In this document: piece after piece, positions 1 to 6,199 of the stretch
How positions within the stretch are numbered: position 1 is the first letter of the stretch
Layout: every line of letters begins with the position of its first letter
Origin: an uncultured Eubacteriales bacterium
Lineage (GTDB): Bacteria; Bacillota; Clostridia; Lachnospirales; CAG-274
Direction of reading: 5' to 3'
Assembly: GCA_902495025.1 (NCBI GenBank)
Contig: CABUWB010000084.1
Location: 1 to 7,848, forward strand
DNA: 7,848 nucleotides
The notes under the pieces: generated by a model
Told to the model about the DNA's origin: nothing
What the model saw: the letters and a program-made list of their open reading frames with translations, nothing else
Database searches by the model: none
Made by a program: the position numbers and the translations under genes

Positions 1-2068
1 CCTTTAAAATATCCATTGTAAGACCGTTTCTGTCGGGTGCAAATACACGTATTTCAGCGCCGTAGCTGCCCGAGGTCTTTTCGCCGCTGCCTGTGTTCCA
101 CTCCGCCTCAAGCAGCCTTGCACGCTCCTCTTCGCTTAAATTGATTATGTTGATACAATCGGTACGGTGAATTGAAACGCCACGCCCCCTTGTAACAAAG
201 CCGACAATTTCATCACCGGGTACAGGCGTACAGCAGCGTGAAAACCTTACCTCAATATCGCCTACGCCATGCACAAATACGCCGCCCTTGCCCCTCTGCC
301 TTGTAACAGGAGCAGCGGAATTTGCGTCCATCTGTGCTTTTATTGCGTCCTCACGCTCTTTCATAAGCTGGTCTGCGGTTTTATGGCGTTTCTGCTCAGC
401 AAGATAAATTTCAACAAGTCTGTTTACAACCTGTCCCTCTTTCAGTCCGCCATGACCTACGGCTGCACAGATTGCGTCCCAATCACGAAAGCTGTAGCGG
501 TTAAGTACAGAGGAAACAGCGTCGGGCGTTGTAAGGATACCAATTTCGTAGCCCTTTTTCTTAGCCTCTTTTTCGAGCAAATCTCTGCCCTTTATGATAT
601 TTTCCTCTTTGTTAACCTTTTTATACCACTGGTTGATTTTGCTCCTTGCCTGACTTGTTTTGACAAATTTAAGCCAGTCCATGCTAGGGCCTTTGGAGTT
701 CTGCGAGGTAAGAATTTCAACCCTGTCACCGTTTTTGAGCTTATAGTCAAAGTTTACAATTCTGCCGTTTACCCTTGCACTAATCATTGTGTTGCCTATT
801 GCTGAATGAATTGCGTATGCAAAGTCAACAGGCGTAGAGCCCTCCAGCAGGCTGATAACCTTACCATTGGGGCTGAAGCAGTAAACATTTTCATTAAATA
901 CGTCCAGGTCGGTCTTTATGGTATCCATAAATTCCTTGTTGTCGGACATATCCCTCTGCCACTCAAGAATCTGCCTGAGCCATGAGAGCTTAACCTCCTC
1001 AGCGTCCTGCCCCGTATCCGTTCTGCCCTCTTTATATTTCCAGTGGGCAGCGATACCGTATTCAGCCGTCCTGTGCATTTCAAAGGTTCTTATCTGCACC
1101 TCAAAGGGAGTACCCTCGGGACCTATCAGCGTATTGTGGAGCGACTGGTACATATTAGCCTTTGGCATTGATATATAGTCCTTAAAACGGTTAGGTATAG
1201 GCTTGTAAATTTCATGCACAACACCGAGCGCCGCATAGCAGTCGGTTACGGTATCCACAAGTATACGCACCGCAAACAGGTCAAAAATCTGGTCAATGGT
1301 CTTGTTTTTGTTGTGCATCTTTTTATAGATGCTGAAAAAGTGCTTTGGTCTGCCATAAACCTCGCAGTGAATACCTGCCTCGTCGCACTTTCCCTTGATT
1401 TCAGTAACGATTTTTTCAACAAACTCCTCACGCTCGGACTGCTTGCGCTTGATTTTATCCGCAAGGTCATAGTAGGCGTCAGGCTCTAAATAGCGCAGTG
1501 ATAAATCCTCCAGCTCGGTCTTGATTTTGGATATACCAAGACGGTCTGCAAGAGGGGCATAAATGTCGAGCGTTTCCTGTGCCTTCTCCCTCTGCTTTTC
1601 AGGCTTCATAAATTTAAGGGTACGCATATTGTGCAGCCTGTCGGCAATCTTGATAAGTATAACCCTTATATCCTTTGCCATGGAGAGGAACATTTTACGG
1701 TAATTTTCCGCCTGCAGCTCCTCCTTGGATACGTACTCAATTTTCTCCAGCTTGGTAACACCGTCAACAAGCAGCGATACGTCCGCATTGAACATATTTG
1801 TAATATCCTCACAGCTATATACGGTATCCTCAACCACGTCATGCAGAATACCAGCCACTATGCTCTCCATATCAAGCTCCAGCTCGGCAAGGATAATTGC
1901 CACACAGAGAGGGTGTATAATGTAAGGCTCGCCCGACTTTCTCAGCTGATTGCCATGTGCCTGCCTTGCAAGCGCATAAGCCTTGTCCACCATAGTTAAA
2001 TCACTGGAGGGGTGATATTTGTTAATTTTCAGAATAAGCTCATCAAACAGTTGTTCATATTGCTCCAT
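1..2068 (-). CDS. rel: Bifunctional (p)ppGpp synthetase/hydrolase Rel (partial, C-terminus off the window)
   Basis: Cytoplasmic stringent-response enzyme that makes (p)ppGpp from ATP and GTP/GDP and also hydrolyses it. Reading the minus strand from ATG at 2068 gives 689 uninterrupted residues up to the window edge. The hydrolase HD domain shows H52, H76-D77, E80-D81 (HDVVEDT) and D143. The synthetase domain shows D263, RFKD at 294-297 and E323 (EVQIRT). RFKD is the RXKD form typical of bifunctional Rel rather than the EXDD form of RelA. A TGS domain follows at about 389-452, then a helical region, a zinc-finger/RIS segment with C612, C613, H634 and C638, and the start of an ACT domain from about 670, which is cut. 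An AAAGGA ribosome site (2078-2083) supports the start. All hydrolase and synthetase key residues I checked are present, so both activities are expected. Plus-strand ORFs inside it are shadows. Confidence 0.97.
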   Translation of the reverse strand, partial: MEQYEQLFDELILKINKYHPSSDLTMVDKAYALARQAHGNQLRKSGEPYIIHPLCVAIILAELELDMESIVAGILHDVVEDTVYSCEDITNMFNADVSLLVDGVTKLEKIEYVSKEELQAENYRKMFLSMAKDIRVILIKIADRLHNMRTLKFMKPEKQREKAQETLDIYAPLADRLGISKIKTELEDLSLRYLEPDAYYDLADKIKRKQSEREEFVEKIVTEIKGKCDEAGIHCEVYGRPKHFFSIYKKMHNKNKTIDQIFDLFAVRILVDTVTDCYAALGVVHEIYKPIPNRFKDYISMPKANMYQSLHNTLIGPEGTPFEVQIRTFEMHRTAEYGIAAHWKYKEGRTDTGQDAEEVKLSWLRQILEWQRDMSDNKEFMDTIKTDLDVFNENVYCFSPNGKVISLLEGSTPVDFAYAIHSAIGNTMISARVNGRIVNFDYKLKNGDRVEILTSQNSKGPSMDWLKFVKTSQARSKINQWYKKVNKEENIIKGRDLLEKEAKKKGYEIGILTTPDAVSSVLNRYSFRDWDAICAAVGHGGLKEGQVVNRLVEIYLAEQKRHKTADQLMKEREDAIKAQMDANSAAPVTRQRGKGGVFVHGVGDIEVRFSRCCTPVPGDEIVGFVTRGRGVSIHRTDCINIINLSEEERARLLEAEWNTGSGEKTSGSYGAEIRVFAPDRNGLTMDILK

Positions 2069-2119
2069 AAAATCATTCCTTTGACCATAAACCGAAATTC
2101 AAATAATTTGATAAACTAC

Positions 2120-2148
2120 ATTATATATGAAAGCAGGCTATTTTTCAA
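2120..2148 (-). promoter_or_regulatory. Sigma-A promoter of rel
   Basis: On the minus strand, TTGAAA (2143-2148) and TATAAT (2120-2125) are separated by exactly 17 bp. A start near 2113 would give a leader of about 45 nt before the rel ATG at 2068, with an AAAGGA ribosome site between. The -10 is a perfect consensus. I see no hairpin or riboswitch in the short leader. Confidence 0.8.
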
Positions 2149-2233
2149 GTATTATTAAAATCAAATATGTCAAAAACCAAAAAGCGATTAAAAGTATATT
2201 CGTAACTATTTATGTAATAATTGATAAAATACG

Positions 2234-2262
2234 TTGAATAAGAACACGAAATATGTTATTAT
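2234..2262 (+). promoter_or_regulatory. Extended -10 sigma-A promoter for the lipoprotein/diguanylate cyclase operon
   Basis: TTGAAT (2234-2239) and TATTAT (2257-2262) have a 17-bp spacer, and TGT at 2254-2256 gives an extended -10. Transcription would begin near 2269 and make a leader of roughly 230 nt that contains the whole foldback element at 2322-2480. The weaker candidate at 2288-2316 would start at the left edge of that element. Confidence 0.65.
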
Positions 2263-2321
2263 TAAACAAAAGCAATATAATAACCTGTTGTATATATATC
2301 ATAAATCACATAATAATTAAA

Positions 2322-2480
2322 GTAAACACTGATTAATTCACTAAAGCAGGTTTGAGATAAAATTTTTCAGACCAACGAAAACGACCGCAGGCGAAGCCGT
2401 AGGCGCTTCGTCAAGTGAGTTTGAGGAAGGTATGGGAAATTTTAGCCAAAGCTGTAAAAGATTAATTAATCAGTGGTTAC
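2322..2480. repeat. MITE-like foldback element with 17-bp terminal inverted repeats
   Basis: The ends GTAAACACTGATTAATT (2322-2338) and AATTAATCAGTGGTTAC (2464-2480) are inverted repeats matching at 16 of 17 positions. TAAA lies directly outside both ends (2318-2321 and 2481-2484), as a short target duplication would. Inside, 2351-2354 pairs with 2447-2450 and 2345-2347 with 2451-2453. A 16-position stem follows, 2358-2373 with 2429-2444, with one mismatch and two G-T pairs. At the centre a hairpin pairs CGAAGC (2392-2397) with GCTTCG (2405-2410). The element has no coding capacity. These nested arms are what is expected of a small non-autonomous transposable element, and as RNA it would be a long structured leader. 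A 4-bp TAAA match in AT-rich DNA is weak by itself, and copy number cannot be judged from one window. Confidence 0.65.
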
Positions 2481-2481
2481 T

Positions 2482-2490
2482 AAAGGAGGG
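2482..2490 (+). promoter_or_regulatory. Ribosome binding site deciding the lipoprotein start
   Basis: AAAGGAGGG lies 7 bases (counting from GGAGG) before ATG at 2497 and 10 before the next ATG at 2500. It excludes a GTG at 2473, which lies upstream of this site and inside the foldback element. Its first bases overlap the right-hand TAAA flank of that element. Confidence 0.85.
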
Positions 2491-2496
2491 TACGGC

Positions 2497-3561
2497 ATGA
2501 TGGCTATAAAATTACGAAAAACAGCTTGTATACTGCTTTCCCTTGCGCTTATATGCACAATTTCGTTTACAGGCGGATGCAGGAAGAATGAGGATAATAA
2601 CACTGCGGTACAGGCGGAGCGCTTTGACTTTGAGCCTATTACCGAAATTAAGGACGGACAAAAAAACATATATGCCGTATTAAAGGTTATTACAAGCCAG
2701 TACTGGCAGGGCATTTCAAACGGCATTGCCGACTCGGGCGAGCTTAACGGCTGCAATGTTTACCTTGGCGGCCCTGCAGGCGAGGGCGACTGGCAGACGC
2801 AGGAGGCTATGCTTAAGGAGGCAGTAAATGCAGGCGCAGATGCAATAATACTTTCCCCTGCCAGCTCAATAGCCTTATCCTCTGCCATAAATGAAATACA
2901 TAATCAGGGTATACCTGTTATACTTGTAGATACCATACTTAATGATACCTCCAGCTTTGATACCTGCTATATGACGGATAATTTACAGGCAGGTGAGCTT
3001 GCTGCCTCTGAAATGATACGTCTTTTGCGCAGCAGCGGTGTATCACCAAACGAGAATATACAAATAGCAATACAGATTACCTCTGTTTCCTCACAGACGG
3101 TTATTGACAGGCTTGCAGGCTTTAACCAGTACTGGTCGGCAAACGCTCCTGCCGCATGGACCGTACTTGACGAGGTCAAGCTGAATAACGGTGATGTTGA
3201 GGCAGCAAAGCAGAACTGCATAGATTTTCTTGAAAACTATCCCAATGTAAAGGGTATGTTTGGCTGCAACAACAGCTCAACGGTAGGCTTTGTAAACGGC
3301 TTAAATGTACAAAACCGCAGTGACATTATACTTGTAGGCTTTGACTATGCAGATGAAACCGCCGCAATGATTGCAGATAACGCACATAAGGCGTCAACCA
3401 TAGTGCAAAACCAGTACGACATGGGCTATAAGGGGCTGGAGCAGGCACTAGCCATACTTGACGGCAATGCCCCCGATTATAAATTTATTGATACGGGAGC
3501 AATTGTTGTAAACAGCGAAAACCAAAAGGACTACGAGCAGCATAAGGCTGGTGGAAAGTGA
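2497..3561 (+). CDS. Sugar-binding-type (RbsB-like, Peripla_BP_4) lipoprotein, probable sensor partner of the adjacent diguanylate cyclase
   Basis: 354-residue extracytoplasmic solute-binding protein of the type-1 periplasmic fold. Residues 5-27 form a signal peptide (positive KLRK, then a hydrophobic stretch) ending at a lipobox-like FTGGC with C28. The -3 position is T rather than the usual L, so lipidation is likely but not textbook. Two lobes follow. The first runs from NIYAVLK (about 57), with GADAIILSP (113-121) and GIPVILVDT (138-146). The second has the typical RLAGF (205-209), GMFGCNN (253-259), ILVGFDYADE (278-287) and QNQYDMGYKG (304-313). The family binds sugars or related small molecules for ABC import or for sensing. 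No permease or ATPase gene lies beside it. The stop overlaps the next start (TGATG), which indicates coupled translation with a membrane diguanylate cyclase and suggests a sensing role. The ligand cannot be named from sequence. Confidence 0.9.
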   Translation: MMAIKLRKTACILLSLALICTISFTGGCRKNEDNNTAVQAERFDFEPITEIKDGQKNIYAVLKVITSQYWQGISNGIADSGELNGCNVYLGGPAGEGDWQTQEAMLKEAVNAGADAIILSPASSIALSSAINEIHNQGIPVILVDTILNDTSSFDTCYMTDNLQAGELAASEMIRLLRSSGVSPNENIQIAIQITSVSSQTVIDRLAGFNQYWSANAPAAWTVLDEVKLNNGDVEAAKQNCIDFLENYPNVKGMFGCNNSSTVGFVNGLNVQNRSDIILVGFDYADETAAMIADNAHKASTIVQNQYDMGYKGLEQALAILDGNAPDYKFIDTGAIVVNSENQKDYEQHKAGGK

Positions 3562-5045
3562 TGAAAAAGCCAAACAGTCATGGTACGGGCGGTATATACA
3601 TACGTTCCTTAATATACTACCTTTCATTTTGTATGCTTATTCTGGTTACCATATCCATAGTGCTGAGCGGACTTATAAAGCAGAATACCGTCAACCAGAT
3701 TAACAACACCCTCAGCCTTATGTCAGAAAAGGTAAATACCTCCTTTGAGATGATGATAAACTATCTTACCGAGGTATCGGACATTATGTCCGCAAAAGAG
3801 GATTTTTCCTGCGAAGAAAGCTATGATGAGCTGCAAAACACGCTTAAAAGCATGCCTTATTTCAGCATAGGTCTTGTATCTGATGACGGCACAATTTACG
3901 GTACGCCGGGTGAGGTAATGGATATTAAAAAGCACAGCTTTGACACTGCTGCTATCAGCTCAGGCGGTATTTATATTACCGAGCCATACCGCTCCAGCGT
4001 AACAGGCAGCAATATGATTACCATGTTCTCACCAATATATCACAACAACACAAGGCGTGGTCATGTTTTTGTTACCTACTACCTTGAAACGGTGCAGAAC
4101 CTTGCCTATACCAATATTTTGTCGGAGCATACCACTGTACTGCTTATGAATCCGTACTCGGGCAACTTTGTAAGCTGCTCTGCAAGCGAGCAAAGCCCTG
4201 CGGGTACATGGGGCAATGTACGTTTAATTAAAAACAGCATAAGCTGCCTCAGCGGCTACAACTATGACACATGGCTGCAAAATATGAAGCTCGGCTCAAA
4301 CGATAATATTATCAACTACGAAACGGACGGTATATCATACGCACAGGCATTTATGAAAATAGGCGGCATGAATAACTGGAATATTGTTATACGCATACCT
4401 ATAAGCGAGCTTTCAAACACCATGCAGCAGTTTACCATAGGCGTTGTTGTATGCGCCGCACTGCTTATACTTGCCACCCTGCTTTTCGGCGGCTCGGCGT
4501 ACTGGCGTGAACATAAGCAGAACAAGGCATTACAGACTCTCTCTGACATTGACCCGCTTACAAAGGTTATTAACAGGCGTGCCTTCCAAAACAGACTGGA
4601 GGAAATGTATTCTGAAAATAACGGCTTTGAGCGCTCTACCTTTATGTTTCTTGATGTGGACTACTTTAAATCCGTCAACGACAACTACGGACACGACGCA
4701 GGCGACCAGGTGCTTTGTGCGGTTGCGTCCATATTAACGCAGGTATTTTCAGGTACGGGCATTGTTGCAAGAGTTGGCGGTGATGAATTTAACGTGTTTA
4801 TTTATAAACCGCTCTCCGTTGCTGAAATTGATAACCTTATGGCTAACCTGCGTGTTAAATTTAAGGAAATATACCTTTCAAACGGACTTAATCTGCCTAT
4901 AAGCTACAGCGCAGGTCTTTCCGTATATCCCAATGATGCAGAGGGACTTAAGGAGCTTATTGACAATGCCGACAAGGCACTGTATCACGTTAAGCAAAAC
5001 GGCAGAAACAACCATTTCTGGTTTCACGACCTGACGGAAAAATAA
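3561..5045 (+). CDS. Membrane diguanylate cyclase (GGDEF) with extracellular Cache-like sensor domain
   Basis: Predicted to make c-di-GMP from two GTP in response to an extracellular signal. From ATG at 3561 it has 494 residues: a membrane helix at about 17-39, an extracellular region at about 40-288, a second helix at about 291-315, and a cytoplasmic GGDEF domain at about 328-490. The outer region has Cache-like elements such as SDDGTIYGT and a closing NNWNIVIRIP. The GGDEF domain begins with DIDPLTKVINRR and has D365 in FLDVDYFKSVND and an intact GGDEF at 406-410, so it should be active. The inhibitory RxxD site, expected nine and six residues before GGDEF, is replaced by S and G, so product feedback through that site is not expected. 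A GTG at 3558 could add one residue. The start overlaps the upstream lipoprotein stop by one base with only a weak ribosome site, which fits translational coupling. Confidence 0.93.
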   Translation: MKKPNSHGTGGIYIRSLIYYLSFCMLILVTISIVLSGLIKQNTVNQINNTLSLMSEKVNTSFEMMINYLTEVSDIMSAKEDFSCEESYDELQNTLKSMPYFSIGLVSDDGTIYGTPGEVMDIKKHSFDTAAISSGGIYITEPYRSSVTGSNMITMFSPIYHNNTRRGHVFVTYYLETVQNLAYTNILSEHTTVLLMNPYSGNFVSCSASEQSPAGTWGNVRLIKNSISCLSGYNYDTWLQNMKLGSNDNIINYETDGISYAQAFMKIGGMNNWNIVIRIPISELSNTMQQFTIGVVVCAALLILATLLFGGSAYWREHKQNKALQTLSDIDPLTKVINRRAFQNRLEEMYSENNGFERSTFMFLDVDYFKSVNDNYGHDAGDQVLCAVASILTQVFSGTGIVARVGGDEFNVFIYKPLSVAEIDNLMANLRVKFKEIYLSNGLNLPISYSAGLSVYPNDAEGLKELIDNADKALYHVKQNGRNNHFWFHDLTEK

Positions 5046-5050
5046 CCTAC

Positions 5051-5079
5051 TTGACAAATATATCCCGATATGCTATTAT
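5051..5079 (+). promoter_or_regulatory. Strong sigma-A promoter of the thi operon
   Basis: A perfect TTGACA (5051-5056), a 17-bp spacer and TATTAT (5074-5079), with TGC at 5071-5073 as an extended -10. It begins five bases after the diguanylate cyclase stop. A start near 5086 would produce a leader of about 100 nt before thiS, interrupted by the terminator hairpin at 5113-5143. No second promoter is evident between that hairpin and thiS. Confidence 0.85.
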
Positions 5080-5112
5080 CTTTATAGCTTAATAAACACT
5101 AACACTTAAATG

Positions 5113-5143
5113 GGGTACACCACCGAAAGGGTGTACCCTTTTT
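5113..5143 (+). terminator. Intrinsic terminator in the thiS leader (possible attenuator)
   Basis: GGGTACAC (5113-5120) pairs perfectly with GTGTACCC (5131-5138). Above a two-base bulge, CC and GG close a GAAA tetraloop (5125-5128). Five T residues follow directly (5139-5143). It can end transcripts of the upstream lipoprotein/cyclase operon, but it also lies downstream of the 5051-5079 promoter. It would therefore stop most thi transcription at about 58 nt unless read through. Confidence 0.8.
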
Positions 5144-5160
5144 GTGCGTTAAAAAGGGTA
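5134..5160 (+). promoter_or_regulatory. Alternative hairpin overlapping the terminator 3' arm and U-tract
   Basis: TACCCTTTTT (5134-5143) is perfectly complementary to AAAAAGGGTA (5151-5160) across a 7-base loop. It uses the same bases as the descending arm and U-tract of the terminator, so the two structures exclude each other. The order is unusual for an antiterminator, because the competing strand is made only after the terminator. It might act through a pause, on RNA that has already read through, or by chance of sequence. Function is inferred only. Confidence 0.5.
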
Positions 5161-5168
5161 TTTTACAT

Positions 5169-5177
5169 AAAGGAGGG
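5169..5177 (+). promoter_or_regulatory. Ribosome binding site deciding the thiS start
   Basis: AAAGGAGGG is 8 bases (from GGAGG) before ATG at 5185. An in-frame ATG at 5110 has no ribosome site and would put the terminator hairpin inside the coding region, so 5185 is preferred. Confidence 0.85.
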
Positions 5178-5184
5178 CAAAATT

Positions 5185-5379
5185 ATGAGGCTTAACGGCA
5201 AGGACATAACACTTGAAAAGTCCGTTTCGGTTACACAGTTTCTTGAGGAAAACGGCTATAAAATAACACGTGTTGCAATTGAACTTAACGGCGAGATTAT
5301 ACCTAAGGCAAGCTATGGCGAGGTTATGCTCAAGGACAGCGACACCCTAGAGGTTGTTACCTTTATGGGCGGTGGCTGA
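5185..5379 (+). CDS. thiS: Sulfur carrier protein ThiS
   Basis: Small cytoplasmic ubiquitin-like protein of 64 residues that carries the sulfur for the thiazole ring of thiamine as a C-terminal thiocarboxylate. It starts MRLNGKDI, has the family pattern of an opening beta hairpin, a helix around VTQFLEENGY, and VAIELNGEIIP. It ends VVTFMGGG, with the terminal Gly-Gly that ThiF adenylates and that donates sulfur to ThiG. Length is normal for the family. It is the first gene of the thi cluster, 44 bases before thiG, and is probably cotranscribed from 5051-5079 through the leader hairpins. ThiF is not encoded in the window, so its activating enzyme must lie elsewhere. Confidence 0.95.
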   Translation: MRLNGKDITLEKSVSVTQFLEENGYKITRVAIELNGEIIPKASYGEVMLKDSDTLEVVTFMGGG

Positions 5380-5423
5380 TACGGATATACACAGACAAAA
5401 ACATTAATTCGGAGGAAAATAAA

Positions 5424-6194
5424 ATGACAGATGACAAGCTTATAATCGGCGGACATGAGTTTGACTCACGCTTTATACTCGGCTCGGGTAAATTTACACT
5501 GGATATGACAAAAAAGGTAATTGAAAACAGCGGCGCACAGATAGCAACCCTTGCCCTCAGACGTGCAAATGGTGAGTGCGAGGAAAACATACTTGACTAT
5601 ATGCCCGAGGGTATCACACTTTTGCCAAACACAAGCGGCGCACGCAATGCAGACGAGGCAGTGCGTATCGCAAGGCTTTCAAGGGAGCTTGGCTGCGGTG
5701 ATTTTGTTAAAATTGAGGTAGTAAGGGACAGCAAATATCTTCTGCCCGACAATTACGAAACAATCAAGGCAACCGAGGTGCTTGCAAAGGAGGGCTTTGT
5801 GGTAATGCCTTATATGTACCCCGACTTGAATGCCGCAAGGGACCTTGCCAATGCAGGTGCGGCGGCAGTTATGCCCTTAGGCTCACCAATAGGCAGCAAC
5901 AAGGGACTTGCCACAAAGGAGTTTATACAGATTTTAATTGATGAAATTGACCTGCCTATTATAGTTGATGCAGGCATAGGCAGACCATCACAGGCTTGTG
6001 AGGCTATGGAGATGGGCGCAGCGGCAGTTATGGCAAACACAGCAATAGCAACCGCAGGCGATGTTGCGCAAATGGCAACGGCATTCCGTCTTGCAATAGA
6101 GGCAGGCAGACAGGCTTACCTTGCAGGGCTTGGCAGGGTACTCTCCAAGGGCGGCGAGGCGTCAAGCCCCCTTACGGGATTTTTGGAGGACTGA
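5424..6194 (+). CDS. thiG: Thiazole synthase ThiG
   Basis: Cytoplasmic (beta/alpha)8 enzyme that joins 1-deoxy-D-xylulose 5-phosphate, dehydroglycine and sulfur from ThiS thiocarboxylate into thiazole phosphate. The 256 residues are full length for the family. It opens with the family signature FILGSGKF (17-24). K96 in DFVKIEV matches the Schiff-base lysine position of the Bacillus subtilis enzyme. LLPDNYETIKATEVL, AAVMPLGSPIGSNKG and VDAGIGRPSQA are conserved substrate-site segments. GGAGG at 5411-5415 lies 8 bases before the ATG. It sits between thiS and thiH, with thiH starting six bases after its stop codon. Its usual complex with ThiS and ThiH explains this order. Confidence 0.97.
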   Translation: MTDDKLIIGGHEFDSRFILGSGKFTLDMTKKVIENSGAQIATLALRRANGECEENILDYMPEGITLLPNTSGARNADEAVRIARLSRELGCGDFVKIEVVRDSKYLLPDNYETIKATEVLAKEGFVVMPYMYPDLNAARDLANAGAAAVMPLGSPIGSNKGLATKEFIQILIDEIDLPIIVDAGIGRPSQACEAMEMGAAAVMANTAIATAGDVAQMATAFRLAIEAGRQAYLAGLGRVLSKGGEASSPLTGFLED

Positions 6195-6199
6195 TATAA

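Larger units (their letters stand above)
2069..2496. other. Divergent intergenic region between rel and the lipoprotein gene
   Basis: This 428-bp stretch has no credible gene. From 2069 to about 2320 it is very AT-rich and holds the rel promoter on the minus strand and one good plus-strand promoter (2234-2262). A second, weaker plus-strand candidate is TTGTAT (2288-2293), 17 bp, TAATAA (2311-2316). From 2322 to 2480 it holds a foldback element of clearly different, more GC-rich composition in its centre. The last bases carry the ribosome site for the gene starting at 2497. Confidence 0.8.

Noticed and set aside
269..1999. Several plus-strand open frames opposite rel
   Set aside because: The minus strand encodes one continuous, highly conserved Rel protein across this region; the plus-strand frames have no ribosome sites or recognisable domains.
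2149..2320. Possible small gene or RNA in the AT-rich part of the intergenic region
   Set aside because: No frame with a ribosome site and no stable hairpin was found there; only promoter-like sequences can be supported.
2322..2480. A c-di-GMP riboswitch upstream of the diguanylate cyclase operon, suggested by the GC-rich CGCAGGCGAAGCC stretch
   Set aside because: The conserved GEMM-I features (GGGCAAACC-type and GACGCAAAGCC segments with the tetraloop receptor) are not present, while symmetric inverted ends point to a foldback repeat.
2473..2496. Upstream GTG start for the lipoprotein
   Set aside because: It precedes the AAAGGAGGG ribosome site and would put extra residues before a well-formed signal peptide.
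5110..5184. N-terminal extension of ThiS from ATG at 5110
   Set aside because: There is no ribosome site before it, it would encode the terminator hairpin, and ThiS from 5185 is already normal length with a strong ribosome site.
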